A stretch of 35,807 nt of DNA from Marinobacter sp. (lineage in GTDB: Bacteria > Pseudomonadota > Gammaproteobacteria > Pseudomonadales > Oleiphilaceae): assembly GCA_029264995.1 (NCBI GenBank), contig JAJUKC010000021.1, positions 1 to 35,807 on the forward strand. The letters are read 5' to 3'. The position numbers were made by a program, and so were the translations under genes. This document shows positions 1 through 8,355 of this stretch, piece after piece (the stretch's first letter is position 1; each line of letters starts with the position of its first letter). The notes under the pieces were generated by a model, which was given only the letters and a program-made list of their open reading frames with translations, was not told the DNA's origin and searched no databases.

Positions 1-1
1 G

Positions 2-1558
2 AGCAGCCTGATTGATCGCCCGAACGCACCGGAGAGCGAACAACCCAAGGCAGGTAAGCCCATTTCCACCAGTTCGGAATGGACCTTCGAACTGATCCAG
101 AAATACGACGAGGAAATTGCCAAATGCGCCGCCGAATTCGGGCTGGACACCTACCCGAACCAGATTGAAGTGATTACCGCCGAGCAGATGATGGATGCCT
201 ACAGCTCCGTCGGCATGCCGGTGGGCTACCATCACTGGTCCTTCGGCAAGCAGTTCCTGCAAACCTCCAAGGGCTATCAGCGGGGCCAGATGGGCCTGGC
301 CTATGAGATTGTGATCAACTCCAACCCCTGCATCGCCTACCTGATGGAGGAGAATACCCTGCCCATGCAGGCCCTGGTGATTGCCCACGCCAGCTACGGC
401 CACAACTCCTTCTTCAAGGGCAACTACCTGTTCCGCACCTGGACCGATGCCAGTGCCATCATCGATTACCTGGTGTTCGCCCGCCACTATGTGTCGGAGT
501 GTGAGGAGCGCTACGGCGTGGATGCCGTGGAAGAAATTCTCGACTCCTGCCATGCCCTGATGAACTACGGCGTTGACCGCTACAAGCGCCCTGCCCCGAT
601 TTCTGCCGCCGAGGAAGCCCGCAGGCAGAAGGAGCGGGAAGAATACGAGCAACGCCGCATCAACGATCTGTGGCGAACCATTCCGAAAGCGGAGGACGAC
701 GGGGACCCGATTAGCCGCCGGCCCCGGTACCCGGAAGAGCCTCAGGAGAACCTGCTGTACTTCATCGAGAAGAACGCGCCGTTGCTGGAAACCTGGCAGC
801 GGGAGCTGGTTCGCATCGTGCGGAAGCTGGCCCAGTATTTCTACCCCCAGCGCCAGACCCAGGTGATGAACGAAGGCTGGGCAACCTTCTGGCACTACAC
901 GCTGCTGCACCGGATGTACGACAAGGGGCTGGTGAACGACGGCTTCATGCTGGAATTCCTGCAAAGCCATTCCGCCGTGGTGTACCAGCCCCCCTTCAAC
1001 AGCCCCTGGTATTCCGGTCTCAACCCCTACACCCTGGGTTTCTCCATCTTCACCGATCTTCGCCGCATCTGTGAAAACCCCACCGATGAGGATCGGGAAT
1101 GGTTCCCGGACATTGCCGGTAAAGACTGGCTGGAGACGCTGCATTTCGCCATGCACAACTTCAAGGACGAGAGCTTTATTCAGCAGTTCCTGTCACCCAA
1201 GGTGATGCGGGATCTGAAGCTGTTCGCCATCGAGAACGACGACCGGGAAGACCACTACACCGTCACCGCCATTCACGACGACCCCGGCTACCGGGTTCTA
1301 CGGGAAAAACTGGCACGGCAATACAACCTCAGTTACCGGGAACCAAACATCCAGGTGTGGAGCGTGGATATCCGCGGTGATCGTTCGCTCACCCTGCGCC
1401 ACATCCCGGTAGACCGGGTGCCACTGGGCCAGGAAACCGACGAAGTGCTGCGGCACGTACACCGGCTATGGGGCTTTGATGTGCATCTGGAGAGCGTGGA
1501 TGAAGGCACCCTGGTTGAAGAGCATCACTGCCCGCCGCGGGCCGTAGACGATGAGTGA
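2..1558 (+). CDS. SpoVR family protein (YcgB-like), 5' end outside window
   Basis: The reading frame is open from base 2, so the start codon lies just outside the window. About 518 residues are visible, against roughly 510 for E. coli YcgB, so only a few N-terminal residues can be missing. Runs typical of the family are clear: YPNQIEVITAEQMMDAYSSV, GQMGLAYEIVINSNP, YGHNSFFKGNYLFRTW and DSCHALMNYGVDRYKRP. A GTG at 170 opens a shorter frame, but the conserved sequence upstream of it (SEWTFELIQKYDEEIAKCA) shows it is internal. SpoVR proteins take part in spore cortex formation in Bacillus. In Proteobacteria they usually sit with the serine kinase PrkA and the VWA protein YeaH and are linked to stress or stationary phase; their biochemical function is unknown. 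Those partners would lie left of this window, which cannot be checked here. Confidence 0.95.
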   Translation, partial: SSLIDRPNAPESEQPKAGKPISTSSEWTFELIQKYDEEIAKCAAEFGLDTYPNQIEVITAEQMMDAYSSVGMPVGYHHWSFGKQFLQTSKGYQRGQMGLAYEIVINSNPCIAYLMEENTLPMQALVIAHASYGHNSFFKGNYLFRTWTDASAIIDYLVFARHYVSECEERYGVDAVEEILDSCHALMNYGVDRYKRPAPISAAEEARRQKEREEYEQRRINDLWRTIPKAEDDGDPISRRPRYPEEPQENLLYFIEKNAPLLETWQRELVRIVRKLAQYFYPQRQTQVMNEGWATFWHYTLLHRMYDKGLVNDGFMLEFLQSHSAVVYQPPFNSPWYSGLNPYTLGFSIFTDLRRICENPTDEDREWFPDIAGKDWLETLHFAMHNFKDESFIQQFLSPKVMRDLKLFAIENDDREDHYTVTAIHDDPGYRVLREKLARQYNLSYREPNIQVWSVDIRGDRSLTLRHIPVDRVPLGQETDEVLRHVHRLWGFDVHLESVDEGTLVEEHHCPPRAVDDE

Positions 1559-1731
1559 GACGGAAAGCGGCTTTGTTTGCCGGCGATAAACGATCACTCA
1601 GGGTGGTGAGCAAAAACACCGGCAGCCAGCCCTCGGACGCCGGCAACTGAACATCTCGTTCCAATATCCGAAGTTGTCGTTTACCTGCCCGTACCAGCCG
1701 GAATACACCCGTTTGAAGCGCGAATCGCCAG

Positions 1732-2319
1732 TCACGGGCGAGGCTGTCGAGGATTTCGCTCAGGGGCTTGATACGGCCGGCTTTCACCTCGGGGTGCAGG
1801 CACCGCACCGGTAATTCCGGTCAACACCACCAGCACCGCCGTGAGCGACGGCAAACCGCCGATCTTCTCGGAAATGCCCATAGCCACCGGCGCTGTTGCC
1901 GATTTTGGCGCCAGCGACATCTGGATCTCCAGAGAGCCCCCCAACAACCTTGCCAGGCCCACCGAAGTGCCAGCAGCAATAACCACCCCACTGATCAACG
2001 ATATCGCGACCGGCAACCAGAGTTGACGAAGCTGGCGAAACTGCTGGTACAGCGGAACCGCCAGCGCCACCGTTGCCGGCCCCAGCAAAAAATGCACAAA
2101 CTGGCCGCCTTCAAAGTAATCGCTGTATGAGGTGCCCGTTGCCAACAACAGGAGAATCAGCATCGCCACCGAGGTTACGACTGGATTGGCCAGCGGGTTG
2201 GAATTCGTTTTCAGATAGAGTCGGTAGGCCAGCCCGTAGGCCACCAGAGTAATAGTCAGCCCTAGCAGTGGCGACGCCGACAGGTAGACCCAGATGTCGC
2301 GCAAACCCGGCTCATTCAT
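1732..2319 (-). pseudogene. lrgB: lrgB, C-terminally truncated (CidB/LrgB membrane protein)
   Basis: Partner of LrgA in the LrgAB/CidAB membrane systems, linked to murein hydrolase control, holin-like activity and pyruvate uptake. The frame starts at an ATG at 2319 inside the end of lrgA (8-base overlap ATGAATGA), as expected for a coupled pair. It follows the family closely, with several hydrophobic segments and the conserved APKSATAPVAMGISEKIGG stretch, up to VLTGITGAV at about residue 170. There the match stops, and about 25 unrelated residues (PAPRGESRP...) run to a TGA. E. coli YohK has 231 residues and continues for roughly 64 more past this point, including the last membrane segments. 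No LrgB-like sequence appears in the other two frames downstream, so this looks like a deletion or replacement, not a one-base frameshift. The product is probably non-functional. Confidence 0.8.
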
Positions 2320-2692
2320 GCTGCCCACCTTGTTCTGAAACGGAACGGACAAACCAGCGCGTCATCAGTTGCATAATCAACGCCGTGGCAACCATGGTGA
2401 TCACCGTGCTCAGAAACAGAGCCAGGGTGATCGGCAACCACTCATCCGCTATACGCCCGAAATGCGTCATCATCCCCACGCCCGCAGGCACGAAAAGCAG
2501 GGATAAATGGCTAAGTAACGCACTGGAGGCTTCGCTCAGGGAATCCGGGGCATTACCTCGGATCATCAAGGTCACAAACAGCATGACCATACCCAGCACC
2601 GGCCCCGGAATCGGCAGCCCGAGAAGTCGCACCAGAATCTCGCCGGTCAGTTGATAAACCAGCAGTAACGTCACACCGTTCAGGAACTTCAT
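2312..2692 (-). CDS. lrgA: LrgA/CidA family membrane protein
   Basis: A 126-residue, very hydrophobic protein with about four membrane segments. It carries the family hallmarks GEILVRLLGLPIPGPVLGM near the N-terminus and FVPAGVGMM in the middle. Length matches CidA/LrgA (about 120-140 residues). Members are holin-like inner-membrane proteins that work with LrgB; in several bacteria the pair has been tied to autolysis control and to pyruvate transport. Its stop overlaps the lrgB start, and its own start lies 3 bases after the stop of the upstream carrier gene, so the three genes form one minus-strand operon. Because lrgB is truncated, this protein may lack a working partner. Confidence 0.9.
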   Translation of the reverse strand: MKFLNGVTLLLVYQLTGEILVRLLGLPIPGPVLGMVMLFVTLMIRGNAPDSLSEASSALLSHLSLLFVPAGVGMMTHFGRIADEWLPITLALFLSTVITMVATALIMQLMTRWFVRSVSEQGGQHE

Positions 2693-2695
2693 GAA

Positions 2696-3589
2696 TCAGG
2701 ATTCCCCTCCTGCATGTGCCACGTTGCTTTTGGGAATCACCCGCCGGCCATACATCGCCAGCAGGAAGCCAATGGGGAACATAAGCACACCGTAGACAGC
2801 AGCGGGAATCGACATGGTGCTGGACTCCAGCAACGTGAGGGTGACCATCAAACCAATGGTGCCGTTCTTCACACCGAGCTCCACTGCCACCGCCAGGGAT
2901 TCCCGCTGGGTCAGTCCGGCCACCCTGCCCGCCAGCAAACCCAGAGCGATACCAGCCACATTGAGGGCAATGGTAGAGGGGCCCGCCTGCTTGAGCAGAT
3001 CCCACATCTGGTCCCGAACGCCGTACAGCAGCGCCACAATCAGCACCGCCAGCACGATGCCACCAAAGATGCTGACCAGGCTCTCGGCCTTGCGCGCAAG
3101 CTCCGGCTTGCGGGTTCGCACCAGCATGCCAATGGCCACCGGCAGCAGAACAATAACCACCAGCATGGCAATGGTCTTGCCCACCGGCAGCGAGATGTTC
3201 TCTTCCGTGCCCATGAAATGCTGCAGCGCCATGTTGGTAAACAGTGGCAGGGTAAGAATGGTGATCAGGCTGGCGGAGACCGTCAGCACGATGGAAAGCG
3301 CAATATTACCCCGCGCCAGAAGCACAAACAGGTTGGACGTGGTACCTCCAGGGCAGGCCGCGATGATCACCAGACCAACGGCAATGGCCGGCGCCACACC
3401 GAACAGATAAGCCAGCCCGAACGCCACCATCGGCATCAGGAGAATCTGGGCGAAGGTGCCCACAATCATGCCCTTCGGATATACCGCCACCTGGCGGAAA
3501 TCCCTCAGGGTAAGGGTCATACCGATACCGATCATGATAATGAACAACGCGATCGGCAAACCTGCCGAGATCAGCGGGCTGGATTCCAC
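2696..3589 (-). CDS. Bile acid:sodium symporter family (BASS) transporter
   Basis: A 297-residue integral membrane protein with about nine or ten hydrophobic segments. The stretch AACPGGTTSNLFVLLARGNIALS is the typical BASS sodium-site region, and the second half has the related AVELGVKNGTIGL motif. Bacterial members carry organic anions (bile acids, pantoate, pyruvate-like acids) with sodium; the substrate here cannot be read from sequence. The start is a GTG at 3589, chosen because GGAGG lies four bases upstream; no ATG fits better. It is the first gene of a tight operon with lrgA and lrgB. As LrgAB is implicated in pyruvate uptake, a small organic acid is a reasonable guess, but only by context. 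Confidence 0.85.
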   Translation of the reverse strand: MESSPLISAGLPIALFIIMIGIGMTLTLRDFRQVAVYPKGMIVGTFAQILLMPMVAFGLAYLFGVAPAIAVGLVIIAACPGGTTSNLFVLLARGNIALSIVLTVSASLITILTLPLFTNMALQHFMGTEENISLPVGKTIAMLVVIVLLPVAIGMLVRTRKPELARKAESLVSIFGGIVLAVLIVALLYGVRDQMWDLLKQAGPSTIALNVAGIALGLLAGRVAGLTQRESLAVAVELGVKNGTIGLMVTLTLLESSTMSIPAAVYGVLMFPIGFLLAMYGRRVIPKSNVAHAGGES

Positions 3590-3804
3590 AAAGCCTCCGA
3601 ATATTTTTGTTATCAGTTTCTATGGCCGTAGAAATTAGCACACGAACCTTGTCACCGGGAGCATGGGTTCGCGACATTATGTAACCGTTAAACCCTGCAA
3701 AAAGATGGGAGCCCAATCCCGGTTTTGATCGTGTGCACCTGCGGATATCAGTATACTTGCAGGAAACAACCAAAACACAAATGACTGGCGGAGAATGACA
3801 AGGA

Positions 3805-5229
3805 ATGAAACGTCTCGGAACCCTGGATGCCTCCTGGCTGGCGGTTGAATCTGAAGACACTCCGATGCATGTGGGTACACTTCAGATTTTCTCACTGCCT
3901 GAAGGCGCACCAGAAACCTTCCTGCGTGACATGGTCACTCGAATGAAAGAAGCCGGCGATGTGGCACCACCCTGGGGATACAAACTGGCCTGGTCCGGTT
4001 TCCTCGGGCGCGTGATCGCCCCGGCCTGGAAAGTCGATAAGGATATCGATCTGGATTATCACGTCCGGCACTCAGCCCTGCCCCGCCCCGGCGGCGAGCG
4101 CGAACTGGGTATTCTGGTATCCAGGCTGCACTCTAACCCCCTGGATTTTTCCCGGCCACTGTGGGAGTGCCACGTTATTGAAGGCCTGGAGAACAACCGT
4201 TTCGCCCTTTACACCAAAATGCACCACTCGATGATTGACGGCATCAGTGGCGTTCGGCTGATGCAAAGGGTACTCACCACCGATCCGGAACGCTGCAATA
4301 TGCCACCGCCCTGGACGGTACGCCCGCATCAACGTCGTGGCGCAAAAACCGATAAAGAGGCCAGTGTGCCTGCTGCGGTTTCCCAGGCCATGGACGCTCT
4401 GAAACTGCAGGCAGACATGGCACCCAGGCTATGGCAGGCCGGCAATCGCCTGGTGCATTCGGTTCGCCACCCGGAAGACGGACTGACCGCACCCTTCACC
4501 GGCCCGGTTTCGGTGCTCAATCACCGGGTTACCGCACAGAGGCGTTTCGCCACCCAGCACTATCAGCTGGATCGGCTGAAGAACCTGGCTCATGCTTCCG
4601 GCGGCTCCCTGAACGATATCGTGCTTTACCTGTGTGGCACGGCGCTGCGACGCTTTATGGCGGAGCAGAACAATCTGCCCGACACCCCACTGACGGCCGG
4701 TATACCGGTGAATATCCGGCCAGCAGACGACGAGGGTACGGGCACCCAGATCAGTTTCATGATCGCCTCGCTGGCCACCGACGAAGCTGACCCGTTGAAC
4801 CGCCTGCAACAGATCAAAACCTCGACCCGGCGGGCCAAAGAACACCTGCAGAAACTTCCCAAAAGCGCACTGACGCAGTACACCATGCTGCTGATGTCAC
4901 CCTACATTCTGCAGTTGATGTCGGGTCTCGGAGGGAGAATGCGGCCGGTCTTCAACGTGACCATTTCCAATGTGCCCGGTCCGGAAGACACGCTGTATTA
5001 TGAAGGTGCCCGGCTTGAGGCCATGTATCCGGTATCGCTGATCGCTCACGGCGGCGCTCTGAACATCACCTGCCTGAGCTATGCTGGTTCGCTGAATTTC
5101 GGTTTTACCGGCTGCCGGGATACGCTGCCGAGCATGCAGAAACTGGCGGTTTATACCGGTGAGGCTCTGGATGAGCTGGAATCGCTGATTCTGCCGCCAA
5201 AGAAGAAGCGCGCCCGAACCCGGAAGTAA
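3805..5229 (+). CDS. Wax ester synthase / diacylglycerol acyltransferase (WS/DGAT)
   Basis: Esterifies fatty acyl-CoA with fatty alcohols or diacylglycerol to make storage wax esters and triacylglycerols, acting at the membrane and lipid-body surface. The 474-residue length is typical. The catalytic HHxxxDG motif reads MHHSMIDGISG at about residue 138-147. The N-terminal signature LGTLDASWLAVESEDTPMHV and the C-terminal NVTISNVPGP motif are both present, and the C-terminus is basic (PPKKKRARTRK). The sequence matches my memory of the well-studied Marinobacter hydrocarbonoclasticus/aquaeolei wax synthases nearly throughout. The start ATG follows a purine-rich stretch (gacaaggaATG). The gene stands alone, divergent from the BASS carrier across 215 bases and convergent with desT. 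Marinobacter genomes usually hold more than one paralogue; which one this is was not resolved. Confidence 0.96.
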   Translation: MKRLGTLDASWLAVESEDTPMHVGTLQIFSLPEGAPETFLRDMVTRMKEAGDVAPPWGYKLAWSGFLGRVIAPAWKVDKDIDLDYHVRHSALPRPGGERELGILVSRLHSNPLDFSRPLWECHVIEGLENNRFALYTKMHHSMIDGISGVRLMQRVLTTDPERCNMPPPWTVRPHQRRGAKTDKEASVPAAVSQAMDALKLQADMAPRLWQAGNRLVHSVRHPEDGLTAPFTGPVSVLNHRVTAQRRFATQHYQLDRLKNLAHASGGSLNDIVLYLCGTALRRFMAEQNNLPDTPLTAGIPVNIRPADDEGTGTQISFMIASLATDEADPLNRLQQIKTSTRRAKEHLQKLPKSALTQYTMLLMSPYILQLMSGLGGRMRPVFNVTISNVPGPEDTLYYEGARLEAMYPVSLIAHGGALNITCLSYAGSLNFGFTGCRDTLPSMQKLAVYTGEALDELESLILPPKKKRARTRK

Positions 5230-5241
5230 CCCGGAACGGGG

Positions 5242-5865
5242 TCAGTCACTTTGCCAGCGGCCGGCCCCGACAAAGATCATCTGCAGGAATTGGGTGGTGC
5301 GTTTTCGCACCTGCCCGATCTGATAATCGTCGTCTTCGGAAATGCTGAGCAGATCGGTCAGACTGAAGGCGACGGTGCGCACCACCAGATCGCAGGTCAT
5401 ATCCAGATCGGCATCGCTCAGGTGTTCCATCAGCCGGAGCCGGCGCAAGTCATTGGCCAGCTCACTGGCGAAAAATCGCATTTCGCTGCGAATCCCTTCC
5501 TGAACGGCCCGGCTCTCGCCTGCCAGCCCCTGAGCCATAAACAGAAAGAAGCTCCGGTTGGCCTGGGCGTGAGCCACAAAGATACCAACAGATTCCTCAA
5601 TCAGTTTGTCGGCCTGCAATACGTTGGCCCGGGCCTCCCGCATCATCCGCCTGAGCACCAGCCCTAGCTCATCCACCAGCTGCAAACCCAGGTCGTCCAT
5701 GCTGCGAAAGTGGCGGTAGAACGACGTTGGCACCACGCCGGCCTGCCGGGTCACTTCGCGAATGCCCAGGCTGGCAAAATGTCGCCCCTTGCCCACCAGA
5801 GTCAGCGCGGCGTTCATCAGCTTCTCACGGGTTTCGCCCGGCCTGCGTTTCGATCTGTCTGCCAT
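5242..5865 (-). CDS. desT: TetR family regulator of fatty acid desaturation, DesT-like
   Basis: A 207-residue TetR-type repressor. The helix-turn-helix lies at about residues 33-52 (LGIREVTRQAGVVPTSFYRHF) and the rest is a helical ligand-binding and dimer domain. In Pseudomonas aeruginosa DesT senses saturated versus unsaturated acyl-CoA and represses the desCB operon; FabR of E. coli is related. The gene order here (regulator divergent from a reductase and a desaturase) is the same, which is the main support for the name. The open frame reaches 5928, but ATG 5865 (MADRSKRRPG) is chosen because AGGAAG precedes it and family similarity begins there. Its 5' end lies 24 bases from the nearest operator, so autoregulation is likely. 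Confidence 0.88.
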   Translation of the reverse strand: MADRSKRRPGETREKLMNAALTLVGKGRHFASLGIREVTRQAGVVPTSFYRHFRSMDDLGLQLVDELGLVLRRMMREARANVLQADKLIEESVGIFVAHAQANRSFFLFMAQGLAGESRAVQEGIRSEMRFFASELANDLRRLRLMEHLSDADLDMTCDLVVRTVAFSLTDLLSISEDDDYQIGQVRKRTTQFLQMIFVGAGRWQSD

Positions 5866-5888
5866 AGTCTTCCTATCACGATAGTTGC

Positions 5889-5904
5889 GGTAACAAGTGT
5901 ACAC
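5889..5904. promoter_or_regulatory. Putative DesT operator 1 (desT-proximal, weaker)
   Basis: GGTAAC-AAGT-GTACAC, a 6-4-6 element. The right half and centre match the operator copy at 6005-6020, and a 16-base direct repeat (AACAAGTGTACACATC) is shared with that copy; the left half is degenerate. It lies 24 bases upstream of the desT start, placed for autorepression. Assignment to DesT is by position and copy number only. Confidence 0.55.
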
Positions 5905-5983
5905 ATCTGACGGCAGAAAAGTCCGCAAAACTTGTCATTTCGAGCCAACGAAGCGCCCCCCTGATTGTTACGGCAACCCTCAC

Positions 5984-6001
5984 TGTGTACAGTCGTACAC
6001 A
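5984..6001. promoter_or_regulatory. Putative DesT operator 2 (perfect inverted repeat)
   Basis: TGTGTAC-AGTC-GTACACA, a perfect inverted repeat with 7-base arms. It lies 60 bases before the desC ATG. Its centre is 20 bases (two helical turns) from the centre of the next copy, so two dimers could bind the same DNA face. Confidence 0.65.
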
Positions 6002-6004
6002 TAA

Positions 6005-6020
6005 GTGAACAAGTGTACAC
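6005..6020. promoter_or_regulatory. Putative DesT operator 3
   Basis: GTGAAC-AAGT-GTACAC, a 6-4-6 inverted repeat with one mismatch between arms. It is the copy nearest desC, 40 bases before its start codon, where a bound repressor would cover the desC promoter. Confidence 0.65.
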
Positions 6021-6060
6021 ATCGTTACCAACGATCAGGTACAAACCTTGGAGAAAACCT

Positions 6061-7167
6061 ATGTTGGCAAAAATGAACCAGACCCGCGCCATGCACTGGC
6101 TTGGCCGACAGTTACTGAACCGAAGCAACCCTGCCAGTTATTTTGACCCACTGGCAGAGGCCATCAACCCCATGTGGGTACAGGCGTACACACCCGCAAG
6201 GGTAGAGCGCATTCTGGTCGAGACCCACGACACCAAAACCTTTGTTCTCCGGCCTGCCAGCCGATGGACTGGCTTCCGTGCCGGCCAGCACGTGAACATC
6301 TGTGTTGATATTGACGGAGTTCGGCGCCAGCGTACCTTCAGCCTGTCCAGCTCTCCCCTGCTCTGGCAGAACGATGGCATGATCACACTGACCATCAAAC
6401 GCCTGCCCGGCGGGCTGGTGACCAACTGGCTACACGATCATCTGGAAGAAGGCGCCGTGCTGGGCCTGACCGAAGCCTTTGGCGACTTCCTGATGCCAGC
6501 CGTGCCAAAACCGGTGCTGTTGATTGCCGGAGGCAGCGGCATTACGCCGATTCTGAGCCTGCTGGAGACCATGGCGGCGGAACACTTCCGGGCGCCAGTC
6601 ACGCTGCTCTATTTCGTGCGCACCAGGGATGATGTCATCGCCGGTGAAAAGCTGGAAGCACTTGCGGCTCGTTACTCAGCGCTCTCGGTCCAGATCATAT
6701 GCACCCACGAAAGCGACGAACCGCACTACCTGAACGACGCCGACCTGGATTCCGTGCCCGGCCTGAAGGCCCGGGAGGTTTATCTGTGCGGACCGGGCGG
6801 GCTGATGGATCTCGCCAATGAACTGCTTTACCAGCGTGGTCTGGGCGAAGAACAGGTGCACTGCACCTTTTTCGCCCCCCCGGTATCCGCCAGTCTCGAC
6901 AATGAAACACTCGGCGGCCAGGTGAGTTTTGCCCACGCGCATCTCGATGTGGATTCTTCCGGCGATGCCACTCTGCTGGAGATCGCGGAAGCGGCGGGCC
7001 TCAAACCTCAATACGGCTGCCGTATGGGCATCTGCCACCAATGCAGCTGCCGGAAAACCAGCGGCACCGTGATCAATCGGCTGACAGGTAAAGCCTCCGG
7101 CCCCGGAGAGGAAAGCGTTCAGCTCTGCATTTCCGTACCCCGTGGCCCCGTCACTCTGGAAGCCTAA
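6061..7167 (+). CDS. desC: Flavodoxin/ferredoxin-type reductase supplying the desaturase, DesC-like
   Basis: A 368-residue electron-transfer protein that should pass electrons from NAD(P)H through FAD and an iron-sulfur cluster to the desaturase encoded next door. Domains in order: an FAD-binding barrel at about residues 40-150 (RTFSLSSSP flavin motif), an NAD-binding fold with AGGSGITPILSLLE at about 155-180 and a CGPGG motif at about 243, and a C-terminal plant-type [2Fe-2S] domain with YGCRMGICHQCSC at about 318 and the fourth cysteine in VQLCISVP. The open frame reaches back to 5965, but ATG 6061 is chosen because it follows TTGGAGAAAACC; the longer version would run through the operators. 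desB follows after 45 bases, so the two are probably co-transcribed and repressed by DesT. Confidence 0.92.
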   Translation: MLAKMNQTRAMHWLGRQLLNRSNPASYFDPLAEAINPMWVQAYTPARVERILVETHDTKTFVLRPASRWTGFRAGQHVNICVDIDGVRRQRTFSLSSSPLLWQNDGMITLTIKRLPGGLVTNWLHDHLEEGAVLGLTEAFGDFLMPAVPKPVLLIAGGSGITPILSLLETMAAEHFRAPVTLLYFVRTRDDVIAGEKLEALAARYSALSVQIICTHESDEPHYLNDADLDSVPGLKAREVYLCGPGGLMDLANELLYQRGLGEEQVHCTFFAPPVSASLDNETLGGQVSFAHAHLDVDSSGDATLLEIAEAAGLKPQYGCRMGICHQCSCRKTSGTVINRLTGKASGPGEESVQLCISVPRGPVTLEA

Positions 7168-7212
7168 CCCACAAGATTCGAGCGCGGCCTCTGAAAGCCG
7201 CAAGGAGACCTT

Positions 7213-8286
7213 ATGATCCAACTTGACGAACAACAGCTCAACGAACTCCAGAAAGACCTGGATGCGGTACGTGATGAGGTCTTGGCCGATCTCGGCGAGC
7301 GGGATGCCCGCTACATTCGCAAGATCGTTCGCCTGCATCGGGCACTTGAAGTCGGCGGCCGGGTGATGATGCCATTCGGCTTCATTCCGCCGGTGTTTGT
7401 GGCGGCAACGGCCACCCTCGGCGTGGCCAAAATTCTGGAGAATATGGAAATTGGCCACAACGTGATGCATGGCCAGTACGACTGGATGAACGATCCCACC
7501 CTCAACTCACAGACCTACGAGTGGGATACGGTCTGTACCAGTGAATCCTGGCGCCGGACTCACAATTACGAGCACCACACCTACACCAACATCATCGGTA
7601 AAGACCGGGATTACGGCTATGCGGTGCTGCGCCTGAGTGACGACGAGCCCTGGAAACCCTGGCACACACTGCAGTTCATCAACTACATTCTGCTGAGTGT
7701 GTTCTTTCAGTGGGGCGTGGGTTTGCATGAACTGGAAACCGAGAAACTTCGCCGCCGGGAAATTTCCTGGCGCGAGAAGCTGCCGTTCCTGAAAGACTTT
7801 GTCCGTAAAGGTGGCCGCCAGGCGTTCAAGGATTACGTTTTCTTTCCATTACTGACTCTGCCGGTGGCCCCTATCGTGCTGGCCGGCAACGTGGGGGCCA
7901 ACCTGATCCGGAACCTCTGGGCCTCAACGGTGATTTTCTGCGGCCACTTCACTCAGGATGCGGAAACCTTTACCGAACGGGAATGCGAAGGTGAGAGCAA
8001 AGGCCACTGGTATCTGCGCCAGCTTACGGGCTCATCCAACTTCACCGGTGGCCGCTGGCTGCATATTCTGAGTGGTCACTTGAGCTACCAGATCGAGCAT
8101 CACGTATTTCCGGATCTGCCAGCACACCGATACCCGGAGATTTCCGAGCGGGTACAGGAAATCTGTCGCAAGTATGGCATTCACTACAACACCGGCTCAT
8201 TTATGAGCCAGTATCAAACTGTGCTGCAGAGAGTCCTGCGATATTCACTGCCGGAACGGAGATCCGCGAACCCCGTAAACGTATAA
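7213..8286 (+). CDS. desB: Membrane fatty acid (acyl-CoA) desaturase, DesB-like
   Basis: A di-iron membrane desaturase of 357 residues that puts a double bond into acyl chains, adjusting membrane fluidity when oxygen is present. Three histidine boxes are visible: GHNVMHG at about residue 80, THNYEHHTY at about 117, and YQIEHHVFPDLP at about 294. The last has glutamine in place of the first histidine, a variant also seen in other desaturase subfamilies. Hydrophobic segments lie at about 55-80 and 155-235. The ATG follows AAGGAGACC. Position in a desT-desC-desB arrangement points to the Pseudomonas DesB type acting on exogenous acyl-CoA; the regiospecificity is inferred, not seen. Confidence 0.93.
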   Translation: MIQLDEQQLNELQKDLDAVRDEVLADLGERDARYIRKIVRLHRALEVGGRVMMPFGFIPPVFVAATATLGVAKILENMEIGHNVMHGQYDWMNDPTLNSQTYEWDTVCTSESWRRTHNYEHHTYTNIIGKDRDYGYAVLRLSDDEPWKPWHTLQFINYILLSVFFQWGVGLHELETEKLRRREISWREKLPFLKDFVRKGGRQAFKDYVFFPLLTLPVAPIVLAGNVGANLIRNLWASTVIFCGHFTQDAETFTERECEGESKGHWYLRQLTGSSNFTGGRWLHILSGHLSYQIEHHVFPDLPAHRYPEISERVQEICRKYGIHYNTGSFMSQYQTVLQRVLRYSLPERRSANPVNV

Positions 8287-8316
8287 CTCTGGATACTCGT
8301 TTGAAGCCTGGGAGGT

Positions 8317-8347
8317 CTGACGCACTGCAAATACAGCAGTGCGTCAG
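8317..8347. terminator. Hairpin between convergent desB and nsrR
   Basis: A perfect 12-base stem (CTGACGCACTGC / GCAGTGCGTCAG) with a 7-base loop lies between the stop codons of two convergent genes. There is no long T-run on either side, so it may act as a bidirectional barrier or processing site more than as a strong intrinsic terminator. Confidence 0.6.
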
Positions 8348-8355
8348 TTCAGCAA

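Noticed and set aside
1389..1808. 139-codon minus-strand frame overlapping the end of spoVR
   Set aside because: Half of it is antisense to the conserved end of spoVR and the rest has no recognisable family. The PepSY-like beginning covers fewer than 20 residues. It is kept only as a remark on the lrgB truncation.
2714..3631. 305-codon plus-strand frame opposite the BASS carrier
   Set aside because: The translation is rich in His, Gln and Arg with no domain, as expected antisense to a hydrophobic membrane protein.
6176..6191. Fourth operator-like element (GGGTAC-AGGC-GTACAC) inside desC
   Set aside because: Its centre differs from the other copies, it lies in coding sequence, and one such match could be chance.
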